64,000 nt of DNA from the NCBI RefSeq assembly GCF_004210375.1, contig NC_134829.1:54366107-54430106 (forward strand), in the 5' to 3' direction. Positions 30,001 through 44,073 of the stretch are shown here, piece after piece. Every line of letters begins with the position of its first letter. Position 1 is the stretch's first letter. The position numbers were made by a program, and so were the translations under genes. The notes below the pieces were generated by a model. The model ran no database searches. It was given only the letters and a program-made list of their open reading frames with translations, and was not told where the DNA came from. The stretch comes from Tachypleus tridentatus (Eukaryota > Arthropoda > Merostomata > Xiphosura > Limulidae).

Positions 30001-33000
30001 ATATAATTAGAAATAGTGCATGCAATTAGAAATAGTGTACATAATTAGAAATCGTGGTTGTAATTAGAAATAGTGTAGGTAATTGAAAATAGTGTATATA
30101 CTTAGAAATAGTCTATATAATTAGAAATAGTGTGTGTAATTAGAAATAGTGTATTTAATTAGATAGAGTGTCTATAATTAGAAATAGCGTATGTAATTAG
30201 AAATACTGTATGTTATTAGAAATAGTGTATATAAGTAGAAATAATGTATATAATTAGAAATAGTGTATGTAATTAGATATACTGTGTATAATTAGAAACA
30301 GTGTATATAATAAGAAATTGTGTATGTAATTAGAAATAGTGTATATAATTAAAAATAGTGTATGTAATTAGAATCAGTGTATATAATTAGAAATAGTGTA
30401 TGTAATTAGAAATAGTGTATATAATTAGAAATAGTGTATATAATTAGAAATAGTGTATATAATTAGAAATAGTGTATGTAATTAGAAATAGTGTATATAA
30501 TTAGAAATAGTGTATATAATAGAAATAATAATTAGAAATAGTGTATATAATTAGAAATAGTGTATATAATTAGAAATAGTGTATGTAATTAGAAATAGTG
30601 TATATAATTAGAAATAGTGTATATAATTAGAAATAGTGTATATAATTAGAAATAGTGTATATAATTAGAAATAGTGTATATAATTAGAAATAGTGTATAT
30701 AATTAGAAATAGTGTATATAATTAGAAAAGTGTATATAATTGTATATAATTAGAAATAGTGTATATAATTAGAAATAGTGTATATAATTAGAAATAGTGT
30801 ATATAATTAGAAATAGTGTATATAATTAGAAATAGTGTATGTAATTAGAAATAGTGTATATAATTAGAAATAGTGTATATAATTAGAAATAGTGTATGTA
30901 ATTAGAAATAGTGTATATAATTAGAAATAGTGTATATAATTAGAAATAGTGTATATAATTAGAAATAGTGTATGTAATTAGAAATAGTGTATATAATTAG
31001 AAATAGTGTATATAATTAGAAATAGTGTATATAATTAGAAATAGTGTATGTAATTAGAAATAGTGTATATAATTAGAAATAGTGTATATAATTAGAAATA
31101 GTGTATGTAATTAGAAATAGTGTATATAATTAGAAATAGTGTATGTAATTAGAAATAGTGTATATAATTAGAAATAGTGTATATAATTAGAAATAGTGTA
31201 TATAATTAGAAATAGTGTATGTAATTAGAAATAGTGTATATAATTAGAAATAGTGTATATAATTAGAAATAGTGTATGTAATTAGAAATAGTGTATATAA
31301 TTAGAAATAGTGTATATAATTAGAAATAGTGTATATAATTAGAAATAGTGTATATAATTAGAAATAGTGTATATAATTAGAAATAGTGTATGTAATTAGA
31401 AATAGTGTATATAATTAGAAATAGTGTATATAATTAAAAATAGTGTATGTAATTAGAAATAGTGTATATAATTAGAAATAGTGTATATAATTAGAAATAG
31501 TGTATGTAATTAGAAATAGTGTATATAATTAGAAATAGTGTATGTAATTAGAAATAGTGTATATAATTAGAAATAGTGTATGTAATTAGAAATAGTGTAT
31601 ATAATTAGAAATAGTGTATGTAATTAGAAATAGTGTATATAATTAGAAATAGTGTATATAATTAGAAATAGTGTATGTAATTAGAAATAGTGTATATAAT
31701 TAGAAATAGTGTATATAATTAGAAATAGTGTATGTAATTAGAAATAGTGTATATAATTAGAAATAGTGTATATAATTAGAAATAGTGTATATAATTAGAA
31801 ATAGTGTATGTAATTAGAAATAGTGTATATAATTAGAAATAGTGTATATAATTAGAAATAGTGTATATAATTAGAAATAGTGTATGTAATTAGAAATAGT
31901 GTATATAATTAGAAATAGTGTATATAATTAGAAATAGTGTATATAATTAGAAATAGTGTATGTAATTAGAAATAGTGTATATAATTAGAAATAGTGTATA
32001 TAATTAGAAATAGTGTATGTAATTAGAAATAGTGTATATAATTAGAAATAGTGTATATAATTAGAAATAGTGTATGTAATTAGAAATAGTGTATATAATT
32101 AGAAATAGTGTATATAATTAGAAATAGTGTATATAATTAGAAATAGTGTATATAATTAGAAATAGTGTATGTAATTAGAAATAGTGTATATAATTAGAAA
32201 TAGTGTATATAATTAGAAATAGTGTATGTAATTAGAAATAGTGTATATAATTAAATAGTGTAATAATTGTATGTAATTAGAAATAGTGTATATAATTAGA
32301 AATAGTGTATATAATTACAAATAGTGTATATAATTAGAAATAGTGTATATAATTAGAAATAGTGTATATAATTAGAAATAGTGTATATAATTAGAAATAG
32401 TGTATATAATTAGAAATAGTGTATATAATTAGAAATAGTGTATGTAATTAGAAATAGTGTATATAATTAGAAATAGTGTATGTAATTAGAAATAGTGTAT
32501 GTAATTAGAAATAGTGTATGTAATTAGAAATAGTGTATATAATTAGAAATAGTGTATATAATTAGAAATAGTGTATATAATTAGAAATAGTGTATGTAAT
32601 TAGAAATAGTGTATATAATTAGAAATAGTGTATATAATTAGAAATAGTGTATATAATTAGAAATAGTGTATGTAATTAGAAATAGTGTATATAATTAGAA
32701 ATAGTGTATATAATTAGAAATAGTGTATGTAATTAGAAATAGTGTATATAATTAGAAATAGTGTATATAATTAGAAATAGTGTATATAATTAGAAATAGT
32801 GTATATAATTAGAAATAGTGTATGTAATTAGAAATAGTGTATATAATTAGAAATAGTGTATATAATTAGAAATAGTGTATGTAATTAGAAATAGTGTATA
32901 TAATTAGAAATAGTGTATATAATTAGAAATAGTGTATGTAATTAGAAATAGTGTATATAATTAGAAATAGTGTATATAATTAGAAATAGTGTATGTAATT

Positions 33001-36000
33001 AGAAATAGTGTATATAATTAGAAATAGTGTATGTAATTAGAAATAGTGTATATAATTAGAAATAGTGTATATAATTAGAAATAGTGTATATAATTAGAAA
33101 TAGTGTATATAATTAGAAATAGTGTATATAATTAGAAATAGTGTATATAATTAGAAATAGTGTATGTAATTAGAAATAGTGTATATAATTAGAAATAGTG
33201 TATATAATTAGAAATAGTGTATATAATTAGAAATAGTGTATATAATTAGAAATAGTGTATATAATTAGAAATAGTGTATATAATTAGAAATAGTGTATGT
33301 AATTAGAAATAGTGTATATAATTAGAAATAGTGTATATAATTAGAAATAGTGTATATAATTAGAAATAGTGTATGTAATTAGAAATAGTGTATATAATTA
33401 GAAATAGTGTATATAATTAGAAATAGTGTATATAACTAGAAATAGTGTATATAATTAGAAATAGTGTATAAATTAGAAATAGTGTATATAATTAGAAACA
33501 GTGTATATAATAAGAAATAGTGTATATAATTAGAAATAGTGTATGTAATTAGAAATAGTGTATATAATTAGAAATAGTGTATATAATTAGAAATAGTGTA
33601 TGTAATTAGAAATAGTGTATATAATTAGAAATAGTGTATATAATTAGAAATAGTGTATATAATTAGAAATAGTGTATGTAATTAAATAGTGTATATATAA
33701 TTAGAAATAGTGTATGTAATTAGAAATAGTGTATATAATTAGAAATAGGGTATATAATTAGAAATAGTGTATATAATTAGAAATAGTGTATATAATTAGA
33801 AATAGTGTATAATTAATTAGAAATAAGTGTATGTAATTAGAAATAGTGTATATAATTAGAAATAGTGTATATAATTAGAAATAGTGTATATAATTAGAAA
33901 TAGTGTATGTAATTAGAAATAGTGTATATAATTAGAAATAGTGTATGTAATTAGAAATAGTGTATGTAATTAGAATCAGTGTATATAATTAGAAATATGT
34001 ATTAATTAGAAATAGTGTATATAATTAGAAATAATGTATATAATTAGAAATAGTGTATATAATTAGAAATAGTGTATATAATTAGAAATAGTGTATGTAA
34101 TTAGAAATAGTGTATATAATTAGAAATAGTGTATATAATTAGAAATAGTGTATATAATTAGAAATAGTGTATGTAATTAGAAATAGTGTATATAATTAGA
34201 AATAGTGTATGTAATTAGAAATAGTGTATGTAATTAGAAATAGTGTATATAATTAGAAATATATAATTAGAAATAGTGTATATAATTAGAAATAGTGTAT
34301 GTAATTAGAAATAGTGTATATAATTAGAAATAGTGTATGTAATTAGAAATAGTGTATTTAATTAGATATAGTGTATATAATTAGAAATAGTGTATATAAT
34401 TAGAAATAGTGTATGTAATTAGAAATAGTGTATATAATTAGAAATAGTGTATATAATTAGAAATAGTGTATGTAATTAGAAATAGTGTATATAATTAGAA
34501 ATAGTGTATATAATTAGAAATAGTGTATATAATTAGAAACAGTGTATGTAATTAGAAATAGTGTATATAATTAGAAATAATGTATATAATTAGAAATAGT
34601 GTATATAATTAGAAATAGTGTATATAATTAGAAATAGTGTATAATTAATTAGAATAATTAGAAATAGTGTATATAATTAGAAATAGTGTATATAATTAGA
34701 AATAGTGTATATAATTAGAAATAGTGTATATAATTAGAAATAGTGTATATAATTAGAAATAGTGTATATAATTAGAAATAGTGTAATTAGAAATAATTAT
34801 ATAATTAGAAATAGTGTATATAATTAGAAATAGTGTATGTAATTAGAAATAGTGTATATAATTAGAAATAGTGTATATAATTAGAAATAGTGTATATAAT
34901 TAGAAATAGTGTATGTAATTAGAAATAGTGTATGTAATTAGAAATAGTGTATATAATTAGAAATAGTGTATGTAATTAGAAATAGTGTATATAATTAGAA
35001 ATAGTGTATATAATTAGAAATAGTGTATATAATTAGAAATAGTGTATGTAATTAGAAATAGTGTATATAATTAGAAATAGTGTATATAATTAGAAATAGT
35101 GTATATAATTAGAAATATTGTATGTAATTAGAAATAGTTTACATAAATAGAAATAGTGGTTGTAATTAGAAATAGTGTATGAAATTAAAAAAATAGTATA
35201 TAATTAGAAATAGTGTACGTATTTAGAAATAATGTATATAATTAGAAATAGTGTATATAATTAGAAATAGTGTATGTAATTAGAAATAGTGTATATAATT
35301 AGAAATAGTGTGTATAATTAGAAATAGTGTATATAATTAGAAATAGTGTGTATATAATTAGAAATAGTGTATATAATTAGAAATAGTGTATGTAATTAGA
35401 AATAGTGTATGTAATTAGAAATAGTGTATATAATTAGAAATAGTGTATATAATTAGAAATAGTGTATATAATTAGAAATAGTGTATATAATTAGAAATAG
35501 TGTATATAATTAGAAATAGTGTATATAATTAGAAATAGTGTATATAATTAGAAATAGTGTATGTAATTAGAAATAGTGTATGTAATTAGAAATAGTGTAA
35601 TAATTAGAAATAGTGTATATAATTAGAAATAGTGTATATAATTAGAAATAGTGTATATCATTAGAAATATTGTACATAATTAGAAATAGTGTAGAAATAA
35701 TTAGAAATAGAAATAGTGTATATAATTAGAAATAGTGTATATAATTAGAAATAGTGTATATAATTAGAAATAGTGTATATAATTAGAAATAGTGTATATA
35801 ATTAGAAATAGTGTATATAATTAGAAATAGTGTATATAATTAGAAATAGTGTATATAATTAGAAATAGTGTATATAATTAGAAATAGTGTATATAATTAG
35901 AAATAGTGTATATAATTAGAAATAGTGTATATAATTAGAAATAGTGTATATAATTAGAAATAGTGTATATAATTAGAAATAGTGTATATAATTAGAAATA

Positions 36001-39000
36001 GTGTATGTAATTAGAAATAGTGTATATAATTAGAAATAGTGTATATAATTAGAAATAGTGTATGTAATTAGAAATAGTGTATATAATTAGAAATAGTGTA
36101 TATAATTAGAAATAGTGTATATAATTAGAAATAGTGTATATAATTAGAAATAGTGTATATAATTAGAAATAGTGTATATAATTAGAAATAGTGTATATAA
36201 TTAGAAATAGTGTATATAATTAGAAATAGTGTATGTAATTAGAAATAGTGTATGTAATTAGAAATAGTGTATATAATTAGAAATAGTGTATATAATTAGA
36301 AATAGTGTATATAATTAGAAATAGTGTATATAATTAGAAATAGTGTATATAATTAGAAATAGTGTATATAATTAGAAATAGTGTATGTAATTAGAAATAG
36401 TGTATATAATTAGAAATAGTGTATGTAATTAGAAATAGTGTATATATAATTAGAAATAGTGTATATAATTAGAAATAGTGTATATAATTAGAAATAGTGT
36501 ATATAATTAGAAATAGTGTATATAATTAGAAATAGTGTATATAATTAGAAATAGTGTATGTAATTAGAAAATAGTGTATATAATTAGAAATAGTGTATAT
36601 AATTAGAAATTAGAAATGTGTATATAATTAGAAATAGTGTATATAATTAGAAATAGTGTATGTAATTAGAAATAGTGTATGTAATTAGAAATAGTGTATG
36701 TAATTAGAAATAGTGTATATAATTAGAAATAGTGTATATAATTAGAAATAGTGTATATAATTAGAAATAGTGTATATAATTAGAAATAGTGTATATAATT
36801 AGAAATAGTGTATGTAATTAGAAATAGTGTATGTAATTAGAAATAGTGTATATAATTAGAAATAGTGTATATAATTAGAAATAGTGTATGTAATTAGAAA
36901 TAGTGTATATAATTAGAAATAGTGTATATAATTAGAAATAGTGTATATAATTAGAAATAGTGTATATGATTAGAAATGCTGTATGTAATTAGAAATAGTG
37001 TATGTAATTAAAATCAGTGTATATAATTAGAAATAGTGTATGTAATAGAATCAGTGTATATAATTAGAAATAGTGTATGTAATTAGAAATAGTGTATATA
37101 ATTAGAAATATTGTATATAATTAGAAATAGTGTATGTAATTAAAAATAGTGTATATAATTAGAAATAGTGTATATAATTTGAAATAGTGTGTATAATTAA
37201 AAATAGTGTATATAATTAGAAATTGTGTATGTAATTAGAAATAGTGTACATATTTACAAATATTGTATGTAAGTAGAATTAGTGTATGTAATTAGTGTAT
37301 ATAATTTGAAATAGTGTATGTAATTAGAAATATAGGTAATTAGAAATAGTAGAAATAGTATGTAATTAGAAATAGTGTATGTAATTAGAAATAGTGTATA
37401 TAATTAGAAATAGTGTATATAATTAGAAATAGTGTATATAATTAGAAATAGTGTATGTAATTAGAAATAGTGTATATAATTAGAAATAGTGTATATGTAA
37501 TTAGAAATAGTGTATATAATTAGAAATAGTGTATGTAATTAGAAATAGTGTATGTAATTAGAAATAGTGTATATAATTAGAAATAGTGTATATAATTAGA
37601 AATAGTGTATATAATAGAAATAGTATGTAATTAGAAATAGTGTATGTAATTAGAAATAGTGTATGTAATTAGAAATAGTGTATGTAATTAGAAATAGTGT
37701 ATGTAATTAGAAATAGTGTATATAATTAGAAATAGTGTATATAATTAGAAATAGTGTATATAATTAGAAATAGTGTATATAATTAGAAATAGTGTATGTA
37801 TATAATTAGAAATAGTAGAAATATGTAATTAGAAATAGTGTATATAATTAGAAATAGTGTATTAGAAATAATTAGAAATAGTGTATATAATTAGAAATAG
37901 TGTATATAATTAGAAATAGTGTATGTAATTAGAAATAGTGTATATAATTAGAAATAGTGTATATAATTAGAAATAGTGTATGTAATTAGAAATAGTGTAT
38001 GTAATTAGAAATAGTGTATATAATTAGAAATAGTGTATATAGTAATTAGAAATAGTGTATATAATTAGAAATAGTGTATATAATTAGAAATAGTGTATAT
38101 AATTAGAAATAGTGTATATAATTAGAAATAGTGTATATAATTAGAAATAGTGTATATAATTAGAAATAGTGTATATAATTAGAAATAGTGTATATAATTA
38201 GAAATAGTGTATATAATTAGAAATAGTGTATATAATTAGAAATAGTGTATGTAATTAGAAATAGTGTATGTAATTAGAAATAGTGTATATAATTAGAAAT
38301 AGTGTATATAATTAGAAATAGTGTATATAATTAGAAATAGTGTATATAATTAGAAATAGTGTATATAATTAGAAATAGTGTATATAATTAGAAATAGTGT
38401 ATGTAATTAGAAATAGTGTATGTAATTAGAAATAGTGTATATAATTAGAAATAATGTATGTAATTAGAAATAGTGTATATATAATTAGAAATAGTGTATG
38501 TAATTAGAAATAGTGTATGTAATTAGAAATAGTGTATATAATTAGAAATAGTGTATATAATTAGAAATAGTGTATGTAATTAGAAATAGTGTATATAATT
38601 AGAAATAGTGTATATAATTAGAAATAGTGTATGTAATTAGAAATAGTGTATATAATTAGAAATAGTGTATATAATTAGAAATAGTGTATATAATTAGAAA
38701 TAGTGTATATAATTAGAAATAGTGTATATAATTAGAAATAGTGTATATAATTAGAAATAGTGTATGTAATTAGAAATAGTGTATATAATTAGAAATAGTG
38801 TATGTAATTAGAAATAGTGTATATAATTAGAAATAGTGTATGTAATTAGAAATAGTGTATGTAATTAGAAATAGTGTATATAATTAGAAATAGTGTATGT
38901 AATTAGAAATAGTGTATATAATTAGAAATAGTGTATGTATATAAAAATAGTGCATATAATTAGAAAAAGAAGTGTATATAATTAGAAATAGTGTATATAA

Positions 39001-40498
39001 TTAGAAATAGTGTATGTAATTAGAAATAGTGTATATAATTAGAAATAGTGTATGTAATTAGAAATAGTGTATATAATTAGAAATAGTGTATGTAATTAGA
39101 AATAGTGTATATAATTAGAAATAGTGTATATAATTAGAAATAGTGTATATAATTAGAAATAGTGTATATAATTAGAAATAGTGTATTAATTAGAAATAGT
39201 GTATATAATTAGAAATAGTGTATATAATTAGAAATAGTGTATATAATTAGAAATAGTGTATGTAATTAGAAATAGTGTATTAATTAGAAATAGTGTATAT
39301 AATTAGAAATAGTGTATATAATTAGAAATAGTGTATATAATTAGAAATAGTGTATATAATTAGAAATAGTGTATATAATTAGAAATAGTGTATGTAATTA
39401 GAAATAGTGTATATAATTAGAAATAGTGTATATAATTAGAAATAGTGTATGTAATTAGAAATAGTGTATATAATTAGAAATAGTGTATATAATTAGAAAT
39501 AGTGTATATAATTAGAAATAGTGTATATAATTAGAAATAGTGTATATAATTAGAAATAGTGTATGTAATTAGAAATAGTGTAAATAATTAGAAATAGTGT
39601 ATATAATTAGAAATAGTGTATATAATTAGAAATAGTGTATATAATTAGAAATAGTGTATATAATTAGAAATAGTGTATGTAATTAGAAATAGTGTATGTA
39701 ATTAGAAATAGTGTATATAATTAGAAATAGTGTATATAATTAGAAATAGTGTATGTAATTAGAAATAGTGTATATAATAGAAATAGTGTATGTAATTAGA
39801 AATAGTGTATGTAATTAGAAATAGTGTATATAATTAGAAATAGTGTATGTAATTAGAAATAGTGTATATAATTAGAAATAGTGTATATAATTAGAAATAG
39901 TGTATATAATTAGAAATAGTGTATGTAATTAGAAATAGTGTATATAATTAGAAATAGTGTATGTAATTAGAAATAGTGTATATAATTAGAAATAGTGTAT
40001 ATAATTAGAAATAGTGTATGTAATTAGAAATAGTGTATGTAATTAGAAATAGTGTATGTAATTAGAAATAGTGTATATAATTAGAAATAGTGTATATAAT
40101 TAGAAATAGTGTATATAATTAGAAATAGTGTATATAATTAGAAATAGTGTATATAATTAGAAATAGTGTATATAATTAGAAATAGTGTATATAATGTAGA
40201 AATAGTGTATGTAATTAGAAATAGTGTATATAATTAGAAATAGTGTATATAATTAGAAATAGTGTATATAATTAGAAATAGTGTATATAATTATGAAATA
40301 GTGTATGTAATTAGAAATAGTGTATATAATTAGAAATAGTGTATATAATTAGAAATAGTGTATATAATTAGAAATAGTGTATATAATTAGAAATAGTGTA
40401 TAATAAATAAGTGTAGGAAATAGAAAATAGTATATATAATTAGAAATAGTGTATGTAATTAGAAATAGTGTATATAATTAGAAATAGTGTATGTAATT
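1..40498. repeat. 19-bp satellite DNA array
   Basis: Continuous head-to-tail copies of the 19-bp unit AGAAATAGTGTATATAATT, roughly 2,100 copies, with no interrupting gene or transposon. The main variant changes TATATA to TATGTA at one position and is mixed irregularly through the array. Rarer units carry indels (extra TAGTGTA, AGAAATA or AATT pieces) or substitutions such as GTACATAATT. All units are in the same orientation. The unit has three or four G and no C on this strand. Stop codons fall in all forward frames, so nothing is coded. Positions about 13.5-15.6 kb and 16.8-24.6 kb are nearly uniform, while 28.9-30.4 kb is clearly more degenerate. The left end is open and the right end stops at a gap, so the true array is longer. 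Centromeric, heterochromatic or intergenic location cannot be told from sequence. Confidence 0.98.
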
Positions 40499-40998
40499 NN
40501 NNNNNNNNNNNNNNNNNNNNNNNNNNNNNNNNNNNNNNNNNNNNNNNNNNNNNNNNNNNNNNNNNNNNNNNNNNNNNNNNNNNNNNNNNNNNNNNNNNNN
40601 NNNNNNNNNNNNNNNNNNNNNNNNNNNNNNNNNNNNNNNNNNNNNNNNNNNNNNNNNNNNNNNNNNNNNNNNNNNNNNNNNNNNNNNNNNNNNNNNNNNN
40701 NNNNNNNNNNNNNNNNNNNNNNNNNNNNNNNNNNNNNNNNNNNNNNNNNNNNNNNNNNNNNNNNNNNNNNNNNNNNNNNNNNNNNNNNNNNNNNNNNNNN
40801 NNNNNNNNNNNNNNNNNNNNNNNNNNNNNNNNNNNNNNNNNNNNNNNNNNNNNNNNNNNNNNNNNNNNNNNNNNNNNNNNNNNNNNNNNNNNNNNNNNNN
40901 NNNNNNNNNNNNNNNNNNNNNNNNNNNNNNNNNNNNNNNNNNNNNNNNNNNNNNNNNNNNNNNNNNNNNNNNNNNNNNNNNNNNNNNNNNNNNNNNNN
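40499..40998. other. Assembly gap (500 N)
   Basis: Exactly 500 N at the right border of the satellite array. A round number like this is normally a placeholder of unknown real length, so the distance between the satellite and the gene to the right is not known, and even their adjacency depends on scaffolding. Confidence 0.97.
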
Positions 40999-42470
40999 AA
41001 TTTATTCTGGTAGTACATGGAGCTGCTGTACAAGGAACCAGAAGTCCAGTTGTGTTTTGAATTGAGTGAACCACCACACAGGAATTTCCCTTCTTACTGT
41101 TCAGATGCTGGGTTCCAGAGTTGTTGGTTGTGGATTTGCATATGTGTGCCCTGTCCTGTCAGACACATATGTTTCCATCTTACAAGCTTAAGGTGAAAAT
41201 GAGAGACCTATCATATCACAAAATAAATGATAAATACCCAAGGCTGTCTGATTTTGGACTAGATTCCCCAAATATGGTCTAGTGTGCCATAACCATTCTA
41301 CACTGCTGGACACATCCATTCCATTTGTCACACTATTACTGTTTGGTTAGGAACCCTCCATCCTATCATCTCCTGGGTGTAGAGTCCCCAGTATTTGTTT
41401 GTTTTTTAACTGAATTGACCAACATGTGTAAAATTAATTTTTACACATTTATGCAACACTACCTCATTGGGTGCAAGATGTACTTGTTCCAGATGTGGTG
41501 ACGTCTCTCATGGGAGTGCTATTACTTAATAAGAGGCCACACTTCACGAACATTCTTAGGAAGCCTTCTAAAGAATGCTCTTTTTGATGATCTTGGCACT
41601 GTTTCTCCACATCTTAAATATGGAATTCTAGCTGTTGTATGAGAGGAAGTGCCTACTTCCTTTCCACTTCTAGTTCTTCTTTTGTGCCACCTTCTTCTGT
41701 TTAAATTTGTTTGTATTTTAGTAAAGGTTTTAAATGTGCACTATTAAGGTCCACTTAACAGTTCTCTAATGTGGATGGTAATATTCACTGGCTCAAACCC
41801 TGTTATGTTTCAATTTTCAGTTCTAAAACAATTATAACTTCTTATTATGAAATGTTAACCATGAAATTTCTATAAGTTTTTACCTCTGCAAGTTTTTCCA
41901 CTTTAACATGTACTGAAGAATTGCCATGATTTTTGTCTTTTAAATACCTATCATTCAAGTTAATATACATTTTTTTGGAAGTTCCATGAACAAAGAAGAT
42001 ATCCTTTCCACATAACTAGTCTACATGGATCATGTAATTATTGCACATTTTCTAATGAATTCGTAATACTTTGTTCTGCAGGTCAACACATGAAGTTTGT
42101 ATTCCTATTTTGTAGTATAATGAGTGGTTACAAGCTATGAGGATAAACGTTTATTTGTAATAATACGATTAAATCAGGTTTCAGACCTGTAGCCAATGGT
42201 TATTTTTATTAATAAATATTTAAGTAATAGTACAAGAGATGGTATTTTTAGGCTAGGCAAAGTAAATTGGGTCAAAATTTCAAAATTAAATGAACTTTAA
42301 AAATAAATTTGTCTCATCTCTTTCTTTATATGCTTGCAGAATTTCCAAATTATGGAGGATAATTGGTTGAGTGAGCTATATCTCACAGGATTTTACAAGC
42401 ATTGTTGTCTGAAGTTTATTACATGTTTTTCTAGGTATTTCATGTGATGGAAAATTTGTAATGAGTAAAA
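40999..42470 (+). promoter_or_regulatory. Upstream flank and 5' UTR of the gene starting at 42471
   Basis: AT-rich, non-coding sequence with stops in all frames. A polypyrimidine stretch followed by CTAG|GTATTT (AG at 42433-42434) is a plausible 3' splice site, which would make 42435-42470 the 5' UTR part of the first coding exon and place a non-coding first exon further left, possibly in the gap. Three upstream ATGs (42442, 42447, 42461) open only very short or out-of-frame readings. An in-frame TGA at 42462-42464 fixes 42471 as the first usable in-frame start. I see no convincing core promoter. The label is inferred from position. Confidence 0.4.
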
Positions 42471-42566
42471 ATGCCACGTGGTCGAGGAAAGAAATCCCAG
42501 AGTCCCAAAGTCAAGGTAGAAAAAAGTTCTTCACAGATCCCTGAAGTTGCTATTGAAATACAACCG
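42471..42566 (+). CDS. First coding exon, basic N-terminus of the EEP-like repeat protein
   Basis: Thirty-two codons starting MPRGRGKKSQSPKVKVEK and ending exactly in phase 0 before a GTAAGG donor at 42567. The start is the first ATG after an in-frame TGA at 42462-42464. The peptide is strongly basic. PRGRGKK resembles, but does not match, the GRP core of an AT-hook; a role in nuclear localisation or nucleic-acid binding is an inference. It joins without a frame change to the exon at 44074, whose product is equally rich in Ser, Arg and Lys, which supports the link. No family is recognised from this segment alone. No transcript evidence is available, so start and exon are predictions. Confidence 0.65.
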
Positions 42567-44073
42567 GTAAGGAAAAGATGTATGATTTTCTGAAACTTCC
42601 AAGATAATGTGTTAACTATATAATATTAAGTACAGTAGGTGAAATGATAGTTGTTACCATATTTTACAGCTTTTAAGACACACCCATATTTTGGCAAATA
42701 ATATTTCGGGGAAAAAAAACATTTGTATGTATCAAAACACTGAATTTTTACTCCATACATAAAACCTGAAATCTACATACTAAGAAAAACTTGTGTAGAT
42801 GAAAGTAGCCTACATGTTACATATTAAATGAGATTTGCAAAACAAAAAAAAACTGGTAAAACAGCAAGGGATTCTTATCTCTGATAGAAGAATCAGAGTT
42901 CATCAATAGTCTATAGGGTAAGGAGATGTAATAGATTGTTTTTCAAATAACAAGTATATTTCTATTGGTGTTTGTTGTCAATATCAGTGTACCCAAAGAC
43001 CAAGTTGTGCTTGCTGGTTATAAGAAAGCAGTGTAAAAATTGTTGCATGTTACAACTAGGAACTTTGCTAGACAGTAGTATTCATCAGAATTCGTAAACA
43101 CTAAGTGTTTAGCACTGAAAAATCAGGTGAAGTGCTCTAGAATGATTTATTATGAAGTCACTCACGTTTAGATAATTTTTACATATGACATACATTTTGT
43201 ATTGATTACTATTCTCTTACAAATAATAGTTTGGTCCTGAATTATAGTAGAGGGTGGAAAATGGAGGATTTTTTTTCCCCTTCTTTACTTCACATGCATT
43301 AGTTTTGTGTTCTCCTGCTAGTGGTAATGGTGGTGGTAGTATCAATACTACCATATTTATTTGTATGAAGTACAAAGGGAAATGGAAGTGACACTTGTCT
43401 TAAAACAAGTTTATTTGGAGAATTTTTGGCTAAAATTGAATCTTCACTGATAATAAATGTACTGTAATGTTAATTTTATAGACCATCTAAGCAGACTGGC
43501 TGGTTATGAACTGGTAACATGCCAAATTTCCTTACACTCAATGGAAAAATTTATACTTTGAGATATAGTTTGTCAATAACATCATATTAGATCTTAGTTT
43601 GGTGTAGGTTTAGGTAATGAAGACCTTCAGAAAATCATCAAAATAATAATTAGGTAGATTGTGTCTGTGGAGGATTCTTAAGACAACATATATTTTTGTG
43701 CTCTTTCTGATTGGAATCAGTGTTTTATTCTTAGAGCTCTCTCATTACTTGTTTAGTTGCTTTATTTTTGGAGTTATAGGGACTCCAAAATCTTGAGTTC
43801 AGAGTACTAGCAAGTCCTAGTACAAAAGGCAGGAACAGATACTTTAGCAAAACATCAAAAGATCCGTAAAAGAGAATTTAAAAATATCATGGTAATAACC
43901 AAAAATAGAGGGACTAAAATATTCTCAGTTAATTTTATGTTACCTATTAATATTTTATTTCAGCTATCCTAACATCTATTTTGTTTGGTGTTTTATAAAA
44001 GAAAATCAAGCAACATTTTTACAAAAATCAATGTGTTGAATTTAGATATCATGTTGTGTTTTTCCTTGTACAG
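42567..44073 (+). other. Intron 1 (about 1.5 kb)
   Basis: Bounded by GTAAGG at 42567 and by a pyrimidine-rich tract ending in TTGTACAG at 44073. Both borders are phase 0. The interior is AT-rich with scattered stops. I see no gene or clear transposon in it. Confidence 0.65.

Noticed and set aside
1-40498. CRISPR array or origin-like iterons
   Set aside because: Units are contiguous without unique spacers and the rest of the window is clearly animal DNA, so this is satellite.
40440-41077. Long open readings on both strands across the N block
   Set aside because: They consist almost entirely of unknown residues; the openness comes from the gap, not from sequence.
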